In this document: piece after piece, positions 16,662 to 23,681 of the stretch | Numbering within the stretch: position 1 is the stretch's first letter | Layout: each line of letters opens with the position of its first letter | Assembly (NCBI GenBank): GCA_902786745.1 | Contig: CADADR010000008.1 | Location: forward strand, 124,001-188,000 | Reading direction: 5' to 3' | Source of the DNA: an uncultured Bacteroidia bacterium | Lineage (GTDB): Bacteria > Bacteroidota > Bacteroidia > Bacteroidales > F082 | Length of the DNA: 64,000 nucleotides | Notes under the pieces: generated by a model | The model's database searches: none | What the model saw: the letters and a program-made list of their open reading frames with translations, nothing else | What the model was told of the DNA's origin: nothing | Position numbers and translations under genes: made by a program

Positions 16662-19399
16662 AGATCACCTCCAAATAAATCCATTTGCACGCCGTCGCCC
16701 TTGGGCTCGACAATCTCCAGCGGCACATCGGCGGGGTTGACTTCAATCTTTTCGATGGGCTCCTCTTCCTCGGCAGGCACATTAGGCTCCTCTTCCGAAG
16801 GCTCGGGTTGAATGGGCTCAAGGAACTCCCATGTGTCGACCTCACGCGTCGACAAGCGCTTGCCCTTGGCCTTGTAGCTCTTGATGCCGATGAACTCCTC
16901 CACATTGATTTCATCGTCGAGGAAGCTATTGCCGGCCTCGCTGACCTTATAGCTCAACTTCAGCCGTGGCATGACGTCAACGCTGCGACCAAGATACTTC
17001 GCCTCAGGATGCTCACCGATGAAGGAAGCACGGGTATTCAGTTTGGTCTCCGCTTCAATGCAGAAACGCTTCAGATAATGCTTCTGCGTCTCGCCTTCGA
17101 TGTATATGACAGAGAAAATCTCGTCCGGGTCGAACTTACGGATCTCCACCATGTCGTCGTCGAAGTGGGTGTTGAGATCGAAGCCCGAGATTTTGAACTC
17201 GCCGTTGGCAAAGATTTGTAAGATCTTATCCTCTCCCTCAAAAGCGCCAAGGTATTGTCCGCGTTTGTCAGCATTCAAGCGACGCACCGTGTCGTCGAAC
17301 CAGATGTCGCGGGCATTGAGTGTGGACACGCCTTCGCCACCCTTCTTGATTTCCTTGACTTCATATTTGGTCAGCAGGTTACCACGTGTGTCGCGGCCTT
17401 TCACAGCAAGGTCGGCAAACTGGTAGTCCACCGTCTTCTGTTTCTTGTTGAACAGCACCAACGTCACCTTGATAACCTCTGCCTCGCCGTTGGGGTTCGA
17501 CGAGAAATAGCGCACCTTTGATCCAGGCTTGCCCTGCGTGAGGTCGTATTCCTTGTCGCGGGTGACACCCTTCACGGCAAAACGCTTCACATAATGCGGC
17601 GCGCCGTTCTTGCCGTCGCGATACACCACATTGTATGTCGTGCGGTCGTCGTTCTTATGGAACACATTGACATGAATAATCTTTTGTCCCACAAAGAGTT
17701 TCGGCTGTAGCTTGACCACCGCATACTTACCGTCTTCATGGAAGACGATGATGTCGTCCAAATCTGAGCAGTCGCACACATATTCGTAGGCTTCCTTGTT
17801 CTTCTCACGTTTCAAGCCCTCGCCTGTGCAGACGAAGCCCTCGTCGCGGTTGACATACAGCTTCTCGTTGTTGGCGGCCACGGCCACGGCCGAGATATTG
17901 TCGAAGTTACGAATCTCTGTCTTGCGCTCGCGACCCTCGCCGTATTTCTCTTTGATGTGCAGGAAATAATCGATGGTGTAGTCCACGATGTGGTCGAGGT
18001 TATACTTGGCCTCTTCCATCTTCTTCTCGATATCAGCCAGTTGTTCGTCGGCCTTCTTGATATCGAACTTGGAGATCTTACGGACGGGCTTCTCGCAGAG
18101 TTTCTCCACATCCTCGCGGGTGATCTCACGTTTCAGCAGCTTGCGGTATTTATCAAAGCGACGCTCGATACCCGTGAGTTGGTCATCCCAAGTCTCGTAG
18201 TCCTTGTTTTCCAATTCTTTGTAGATGCCTTTCTCGAAGAAAATCTTCTCCAAAGAAATCCAATGCCAGCTGTTTTCGAGTTCCTCAATGAGGATACGCA
18301 ACTCCCAACTGAGGAGTTCCATAGTACGGTCGGCGCTATGACGCAAAATCTCGCTCACGCCCATGAATGCCGGGTGGTCATTGACGATGACGCAGGCATT
18401 GGGCGAGATGGACACCTCGCAGTCGGTGAAGGCATAGAGGGCATCTATCGTCTGGTCGGGCGAAACGCCAGGATTCAGGTAGATAACAATTTCGCACTGC
18501 TCGGCGGTGTTGTCGTCGATTTTCTTGATCTTGATCTTACCCTTGTCGTTGCACTTCACGATGCTCTCGATAAGGCTGCCCGTGGTGGTGCCGTATGGAA
18601 TCTCGCTGATGACCAGCGTCTTCTTGTCTTGTTGGCTGATACGCGCACGAATGCGCACCTTGCCACCACGCAAACCGTCGTTGTAGTTAGTCACGTCCAT
18701 CAGGCCACCCGTTGGGAAGTCGGGATAGAGCGTGAAAGGCTCGTCGCGGAGATAGGCTATGGATGCGTCGATAAGTTCGTTGAAGTTATGCGGCAAGAAC
18801 TTAGAGGCCAGACCCACGGCGATACCTTCGGTGCCTTGTGCCAGTAGCAGCGGGAACTTCACCGGCAACGAGACAGGCTCGGCATTACGGTTATCATAGG
18901 AACGGGTCCAGTCGGTGGTCTTATGGTTGAAGACGACCTCCTTGGCAAACTTGGAGAGACGCGCCTCGATGTAACGTGGGGCAGCGGCATCGTCGCCAGT
19001 GAGGATGTTGCCGAAGTTACCTTGCGTGTCGATGAGCAGGTCTTTCTGAGCGAGTTGCACGAGTGCATCGCCGATGGAGGCGTCGCCGTGCGGGTGGTAT
19101 TTCATCGTATTACCCACGATGTTGGCCACCTTGTTGAAACGGCCATCATCGAGTTCGTCCATGGAATGCAGGATACGGCGTTGCACAGGCTTCAGGCCGT
19201 CCTCGATAGCGGGCACAGCACGTTCCAATATGACATACGAGGCATAGTCGAGAAACCAGTTCTCGAACATCCCTTTCAGCGGTATGACATGGTATTCATC
19301 CTCCTGAGCCTGAGCGTCTTCCACACCTTCCAAAGTCTCGTCCATCGGCTGCTCGTCCAATGCTTCGTTTTCCAATTCAGTCTTGTCTTCGATATCCAT
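16658..19399 (-). CDS. parC: DNA topoisomerase IV subunit A
   Basis: This is the breakage-reunion subunit that decatenates daughter chromosomes with ParE. The 913-residue protein has an acidic N-terminal tail, then the winged-helix domain with KYHPHGDASIGDALV (100-114) and catalytic Tyr143 in APRYIEARLS. The position equivalent to quinolone-contacting GyrA Ser83 is Ala107; the position equivalent to Asp87 is Asp111. A coiled-coil/tower region follows (about 420-520), and then a divergent C-terminal beta-pinwheel without a GyrA box, favouring ParC over GyrA. The protein ends in QMDLFGGDL, a clamp-binding-type pentapeptide at 905-909. A TATCTTTG box precedes it. parE is not in the window. Confidence 0.92.
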   Translation of the reverse strand: MDIEDKTELENEALDEQPMDETLEGVEDAQAQEDEYHVIPLKGMFENWFLDYASYVILERAVPAIEDGLKPVQRRILHSMDELDDGRFNKVANIVGNTMKYHPHGDASIGDALVQLAQKDLLIDTQGNFGNILTGDDAAAPRYIEARLSKFAKEVVFNHKTTDWTRSYDNRNAEPVSLPVKFPLLLAQGTEGIAVGLASKFLPHNFNELIDASIAYLRDEPFTLYPDFPTGGLMDVTNYNDGLRGGKVRIRARISQQDKKTLVISEIPYGTTTGSLIESIVKCNDKGKIKIKKIDDNTAEQCEIVIYLNPGVSPDQTIDALYAFTDCEVSISPNACVIVNDHPAFMGVSEILRHSADRTMELLSWELRILIEELENSWHWISLEKIFFEKGIYKELENKDYETWDDQLTGIERRFDKYRKLLKREITREDVEKLCEKPVRKISKFDIKKADEQLADIEKKMEEAKYNLDHIVDYTIDYFLHIKEKYGEGRERKTEIRNFDNISAVAVAANNEKLYVNRDEGFVCTGEGLKREKNKEAYEYVCDCSDLDDIIVFHEDGKYAVVKLQPKLFVGQKIIHVNVFHKNDDRTTYNVVYRDGKNGAPHYVKRFAVKGVTRDKEYDLTQGKPGSKVRYFSSNPNGEAEVIKVTLVLFNKKQKTVDYQFADLAVKGRDTRGNLLTKYEVKEIKKGGEGVSTLNARDIWFDDTVRRLNADKRGQYLGAFEGEDKILQIFANGEFKISGFDLNTHFDDDMVEIRKFDPDEIFSVIYIEGETQKHYLKRFCIEAETKLNTRASFIGEHPEAKYLGRSVDVMPRLKLSYKVSEAGNSFLDDEINVEEFIGIKSYKAKGKRLSTREVDTWEFLEPIQPEPSEEEPNVPAEEEEPIEKIEVNPADVPLEIVEPKGDGVQMDLFGGDL

Positions 19400-19420
19400 T
19401 GCGGGGTTGTTCTAAAGTTG

Positions 19421-19428
19421 CAAAGATA
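19421..19428 (-). promoter_or_regulatory. -7 promoter box of parC
   Basis: The minus strand reads TATCTTTG, 22 bases before the parC ATG. Confidence 0.7.
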
Positions 19429-19455
19429 GGAAATTTTTCGATTGCCACGAAGGCT

Positions 19456-20037
19456 TTAATAATCAAAATCAACCGTGAAAGGTTGATGGTTTTCTGCTTG
19501 GATTGCATACATCACCAACTTGATTTCTTGCTTTGGAGATGTGTCATGGAACAATTGGCTCAAACCAATACGAGCGACTTCCCTTTCATAAGGCTGGTAA
19601 AACACTATGTCATCACCAACTCGTTTAATGTGTATGAAGGCTTGGTGCTTTGAAGGAAATCCCAAGAAAACTGAACAAATGGGATAATCCTTACCATTGA
19701 CGACAAATCTATATACGACATACTCGGTGGCACGGCTGTACTTGAACACAACGGCATCTGCATGGTTTTCTCCATCCGCCCAAACGCATACTCCCGCCTC
19801 ATCTCCAACATGCATATTATGAGGTGTAACCCGAAAACTAACATCCAGTTTATCAAGATTCTGCTCGACAATTATATGACTTGGGAAAAGCAGGGTGTCA
19901 TTTTCATCAAGGACGCCACTCGTCAAAGTTTGATGATGTTGGAATGTGTTTGTAGTCGTTTTGGATGATGAAGCACATGAACAAACCAGTATGGCCACAA
20001 CTAACAATGGCATAAGAGATAAAGCCTTTCTCCACAT
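19456..20037 (-). CDS. Small lipoprotein of unknown function, AT-richer than its neighbours
   Basis: The 193-residue protein is unrecognised. I prefer the ATG giving MWRKALSLMPLLVVAILVCSC, a normal lipoprotein signal with lipobox VCSC. An ATG seven codons upstream (to 20058) would put Asp and Glu in the n-region, though it is also downstream of the promoter box. After a Ser/Thr-rich linker (ASSSKTTTN), the sequence is beta-rich with two scattered cysteines. The third-position base use looks AT-richer than flanking genes. It is monocistronic: a TATTTTTG box lies upstream and the preceding gene ends at a hairpin. Confidence 0.75.
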   Translation of the reverse strand: MWRKALSLMPLLVVAILVCSCASSSKTTTNTFQHHQTLTSGVLDENDTLLFPSHIIVEQNLDKLDVSFRVTPHNMHVGDEAGVCVWADGENHADAVVFKYSRATEYVVYRFVVNGKDYPICSVFLGFPSKHQAFIHIKRVGDDIVFYQPYEREVARIGLSQLFHDTSPKQEIKLVMYAIQAENHQPFTVDFDY

Positions 20038-20080
20038 TATGATTTCACGTTGATCCATAAGTTTGAGTTGTTAATAAGTG

Positions 20081-20088
20081 CAAAAATA
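20081..20088 (-). promoter_or_regulatory. -7 promoter box of the small lipoprotein gene
   Basis: TATTTTTG on the minus strand, between the hairpin after the BatA-like gene and the lipoprotein start. Confidence 0.6.
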
Positions 20089-20104
20089 TAAAAAACTCCA
20101 TAAA

Positions 20105-20122
20105 GCTGCTTTTCTTTGCAGC
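20105..20122 (-). terminator. Short hairpin after the BatA-like gene
   Basis: GCTGC and GCAGC form a 5-bp stem with an 8-base loop, nine bases past the BatA-like gene stop, followed on the minus strand by TTTATGG. It is a weak terminator at best. Confidence 0.4.
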
Positions 20123-20130
20123 AGAAATCA

Positions 20131-22155
20131 TCACTTCCAAAACCTCAACACGGCAATTTCACCGAGTAACGCAAGCAGAGCTATCAGTGCGAATAATTTC
20201 CACTGAGAGGACTGGTGAGCCATAGCCTCTACGAGGTCAGCGTTGGCGAAGTCGGAAGTGTCGAGGACGGCGGCCACATCGAAGCCTGCCTTCTTGAATT
20301 GCGCCTCAATGTCATCGCGATCAACGAAGTCCATCCGCGACTCCACGCGGCTCTCATTCCAAGCCGTGACACGATTCACCGAATCATTGACCAGCAGGTC
20401 ATAGAAACCAGCCGCCGGCAAGTTATCATTCAGATAAAGGTATACTTTGCCGTTGCGCACCTCTGAGGCTGGCATCTGCTCGAAACTGCGGTCGGCATTG
20501 GCAAAGAGGAAGCGGTGGTCGCACTCCAAATTCATATCGTTCAGGACCATTATTTTGTCTTGACCGATAGTATACGACAGTTTCCCAAGCTGACCGCCCA
20601 ACAAAGCCATCTTGACCATCATGGGGACAAAGAGGGAGTGGTCGGCAAGGTCGCTCCATTTCGGGTCAAGCGCGGTAGTCATGACAAAGGCTTGCCCCTG
20701 CCCCACCGGCTCCGAATACAGCATCGCATCTCCGTTCTGAAGAATCAGCAAGCTGCTCGGGATGCCGTTGCTTCTCATGCGAACATGCTTCTTCACCTTA
20801 GGCAGGTCGGCTTGTTGAGGCATGTCGAGGATGACATCACTGAAAAACTCATGACGCAAGGCCAAATCTTGTGCCACTGTGGCATTGGTGTCGAGCTCCA
20901 TCACCGTGAGACCGAGTTTACGCATCAAGAAGGCATTGTTTTTCGGGTCGTTTTTCGACGGGAACACCAACATGGCGGCGCCATCATTGACGCAATTCAG
21001 CAGTGTCTGTTGCAAAGTCTCGTTGAGGTTGGTGCTCTCATTGACGATGATGAATTGGGCCTTGGAGAGTTGGTCGAGGTCAAAACGCGAAGGCTCCATC
21101 AAGGTGTAGCGGAACTGCTCATCGTCATCAAAAAGCAAGGCACAACTGGTGGCCTCACTACCCAACTCAATCACAGAGAGGCTCGGCCTCACACCCAAGA
21201 CGAAGTCGTAAGTGTCGTCAAAGATGATGGGATGGTCGTTAAGCGACACGCTGCAGCGTTGATCGCCACTGCCCTCCACCACAAACTGCATCACGATGTC
21301 CTGAGTGCCGTTTTTCTCCAGGTCGACCGTCGTTGATGCCGCCATCGCGCCATTCATCGTAAAGGTAACAGGCAAACCTTTCACCTCCTTATCGCCTTGG
21401 TTAACGATGCGCACATTGAGGTCGTTGGTCAAGCCAGGCTGTACCACGGGCGACGCCAACCATACAGAATCAACATAAAGGTTGGTCTTGAACTCGGGGG
21501 TCATCGGCACGACGACCACTTGCATGGCGGTATCAGCCTTGGCCGCCGAAAGGTCGAAGGTGTTGCTTTGGAAATCAGAATAGACGAACAAGGTTGAAGT
21601 TTCAAATCCATGTTGTTTGGCCAACATCTCAAAACGGTCGACGACCTCACCCATCGGAGCAGGCGCACCGTCAGGGTTCATACGGTCGAGTTGGTCGAGC
21701 ATCTCCTCCTGATTCATCGGGTATTCGTTCTGGATCTCAAAGCTGTTGGTCATCAGCAGGTAGCGGTTGGAAGGATTGAGTTTGTGCACCAAATCGCGCG
21801 CCGACTGCCGTGCATCCTCTATCAAAGTGGTGCGTTGCGACTGTCCCTTCATACTCATCGAGTTGTCGATATAGACGCCAACGAGATTGTTCTCCGTATT
21901 GACATTCAATTGTTTCTCAGGATGATACGGGAAGGCAAAAGCCAATACCAAAGCGGCAATGAACAGACAGCGCAGCAACAAGGTAACGAGATACTTCAAT
22001 TTGCGCGTCTTGGCGTTCTCCTGCTGTATACTCCTCAAAACAGCCGTATTGCTGAAATACACCAACTTATGCCGCCTGAAGTTAAACAGGTGGATTAAGA
22101 TTGGTATCAGTAGGGCAAACAAGCCCCAGAGCATATTGGGATAGAGGAAACGCAT
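20131..22155 (-). CDS. BatA/VWA-domain membrane protein
   Basis: The 674-residue inner-membrane protein starts with the BatA N-terminal signature (MRFLYPNMLWGLFALLIPILIHLFNFRR in pattern; quoted part MRFLYPNMLWG). Transmembrane helices lie near 10-25 and 58-78, and there is one at the C-terminus (about 650-670). The von Willebrand A domain has MIDAS residues D97, S99 and S101 in IDNSMSMKG. The long periplasmic remainder is beta-rich, with a GATase-like segment around residues 330-450. The family is associated with Bacteroides aerotolerance-type loci and envelope functions, but no MoxR or BatB-E genes are adjacent here. It has its own TATCTTTG box inside the gap after the barrel gene. Confidence 0.88.
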   Translation of the reverse strand: MRFLYPNMLWGLFALLIPILIHLFNFRRHKLVYFSNTAVLRSIQQENAKTRKLKYLVTLLLRCLFIAALVLAFAFPYHPEKQLNVNTENNLVGVYIDNSMSMKGQSQRTTLIEDARQSARDLVHKLNPSNRYLLMTNSFEIQNEYPMNQEEMLDQLDRMNPDGAPAPMGEVVDRFEMLAKQHGFETSTLFVYSDFQSNTFDLSAAKADTAMQVVVVPMTPEFKTNLYVDSVWLASPVVQPGLTNDLNVRIVNQGDKEVKGLPVTFTMNGAMAASTTVDLEKNGTQDIVMQFVVEGSGDQRCSVSLNDHPIIFDDTYDFVLGVRPSLSVIELGSEATSCALLFDDDEQFRYTLMEPSRFDLDQLSKAQFIIVNESTNLNETLQQTLLNCVNDGAAMLVFPSKNDPKNNAFLMRKLGLTVMELDTNATVAQDLALRHEFFSDVILDMPQQADLPKVKKHVRMRSNGIPSSLLILQNGDAMLYSEPVGQGQAFVMTTALDPKWSDLADHSLFVPMMVKMALLGGQLGKLSYTIGQDKIMVLNDMNLECDHRFLFANADRSFEQMPASEVRNGKVYLYLNDNLPAAGFYDLLVNDSVNRVTAWNESRVESRMDFVDRDDIEAQFKKAGFDVAAVLDTSDFANADLVEAMAHQSSQWKLFALIALLALLGEIAVLRFWK

Positions 22156-22173
22156 AGCCTAAAAATGAGGCTG

Positions 22174-22181
22174 CAAAGATA
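22174..22181 (-). promoter_or_regulatory. -7 promoter box of the BatA-like gene
   Basis: The minus strand reads TATCTTTG, 19 bases before the ATG. A TTTG on the same strand at 22208-22205 is a possible -33 element. Confidence 0.65.
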
Positions 22182-22192
22182 AGAAATCTTTA

Positions 22193-23020
22193 TCAGTATC
22201 CGAACAAATGGCCTCTACTGCCACGACGACGGTAACGGTCCTTGGCGAAGGTGGCACAGGCGTCGTCAAGCTGCTTCTCCAAGGGAATGGCCACACCCAG
22301 TGTGACTTCAAGCCCCTGGGGCAAACGTTGGCCCGTGATCTGATAGGCATTGACATTGGTGGCAGGCACACTGCCTTCCTTCTCGGCAGCGCCATAGCTG
22401 TCGAGCAGACCCTGATGCACCGTTGCACTAAGCTTGAGCAAGATATGTCGGCTTCCCACACCGATGAGACTACGGATGCCAACGCCAGCAAAAGCACCGG
22501 CATGAATCAAAGCCAAGTTGGCATCGCCCACATCGATGGTCTCGTCAAAGGCAATGGGCTCACTCCTGTCGAGATGGATCTTTCCAAAGAGCCGCATACC
22601 TACTTCCGCACCCACCACAAGGTAAGGTTGCAAATAGGGTTTGACAGGCAGAGACACTTCCAGCGGGAGCCTAAAATCGGCATAGGAGGCTCTTAAGGCA
22701 TAATGCACATCGGCCCCTGAGCCTTGGTGCTGGTAGGTCATATCCGTGCCACGCTCCAAATAAGCCACCTCGGGCGAAAGCCATAGATACCGTCCCAAAG
22801 GAATGTCCACAAACAAGCCTCCCATCAACGTAATGGTATCATTCTGAGGAAGCTTCAGCAACGCAGTGTTGTTATAATAGTACATCCTAGGCATGTTCAC
22901 GCCCCCTTTGATGCCGATGGCGACATGGTTCTTCTCCTGAGCCTTACTCGAGTACATCTGGCCCATAGCGAACGGGCTCAACGCCAACAGGATTCCTATG
23001 ATTATCAAATATCTTTTCAT
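22193..23020 (-). CDS. Outer-membrane beta-barrel protein, PorT-like
   Basis: The 275-residue protein starts at MKRYLIIIGILLALSPF, a signal peptide ending at MGQ. An earlier in-frame start would overlap the upstream gene. The mature part has alternating strands with glycine turns (HVAIGIKGGVNMP, SPEVAYLERGTDMTY, YLVVGAEVGMRLF), typical of eight- to ten-stranded Bacteroidota barrels annotated as porin family or PorT-like. The C-terminus is Arg-rich (AKDRYRRRGSRGHLFGY) rather than ending in a classical strand. It is the third gene of an operon after a T9SS cargo protein and a lipoprotein, 11 bases downstream. A barrel partner for those two proteins is possible, but not shown. Confidence 0.8.
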   Translation of the reverse strand: MKRYLIIIGILLALSPFAMGQMYSSKAQEKNHVAIGIKGGVNMPRMYYYNNTALLKLPQNDTITLMGGLFVDIPLGRYLWLSPEVAYLERGTDMTYQHQGSGADVHYALRASYADFRLPLEVSLPVKPYLQPYLVVGAEVGMRLFGKIHLDRSEPIAFDETIDVGDANLALIHAGAFAGVGIRSLIGVGSRHILLKLSATVHQGLLDSYGAAEKEGSVPATNVNAYQITGQRLPQGLEVTLGVAIPLEKQLDDACATFAKDRYRRRGSRGHLFGY

Positions 23021-23031
23021 AGTTACATTTA

Positions 23032-23673
23032 TTACCATTCAAAATTCTCCGCCAGGTTATCCCCATCCTTATAGATGAAATAGGAGCCGACAGGATACTG
23101 GCTCAACGCCCCATTCGAATTGTCTTCAATCTCCATGATGACCGATGCCATTCGGAAGTTTGCCAAACCCGTCTCAGCCACTTTGCCTTTCATGATGACG
23201 CCTCGTTTCATCTTCACATGATAGGTGGTGTTGTCAAAAGGTACATCATACGCCTTGTCTTCAACAAAATAGACCGTAAAGTCATCGTTATTGCCCATCA
23301 CGAAAACGGTGTCGGTGACTTGCTCGGTGGCTTCATTCAGGTCCATGACCGCCACCCCATTATGTTGTTTGCCAAAACGCAGATACACATTAGGCTCCAC
23401 AAGGGTTAAAGGCCAACCCTGAACATTCGAATAAACTCTTTGTTTGGGATCCATCACGTAGGAACCTTCGATCTTAGGCGGAATAGAGCCATGAGGATAA
23501 GAACCAAAATTGGCCAAAAACGCCGAGTCGGAAACCACGGCCAGGATATCGTCAATATAATACTCCGTCCCGATAAGGGCGATGGTATTGTCATCGTTTT
23601 TGGTGCAGGAGCCCAACATCAAACCACCTGCAAGAAGAAGCCCCAAGGCCCATATTATGCTTTTGTGTTTCAT
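23032..23673 (-). CDS. Lipoprotein of unknown function
   Basis: The 213-residue protein has a signal peptide with lipobox LGSC (Cys23) followed by TKNDDN, the Asp-rich mature start that favours surface export in Bacteroidota. The mature sequence is beta-rich (DDFTVYFVEDKAYDVPFDNTTYHVKMKRG), without a motif I can name. It begins 8 bases after the T9SS-cargo stop and is followed directly by the barrel gene, so all three are probably made together. Confidence 0.82.
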   Translation of the reverse strand: MKHKSIIWALGLLLAGGLMLGSCTKNDDNTIALIGTEYYIDDILAVVSDSAFLANFGSYPHGSIPPKIEGSYVMDPKQRVYSNVQGWPLTLVEPNVYLRFGKQHNGVAVMDLNEATEQVTDTVFVMGNNDDFTVYFVEDKAYDVPFDNTTYHVKMKRGVIMKGKVAETGLANFRMASVIMEIEDNSNGALSQYPVGSYFIYKDGDNLAENFEW

Positions 23674-23681
23674 AGTTGTTT

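Noticed and set aside
20131..22155. The complete aerotolerance (bat) operon
   Set aside because: Only one BatA/VWA-type gene is present; MoxR ATPase and BatB-E genes are not adjacent.
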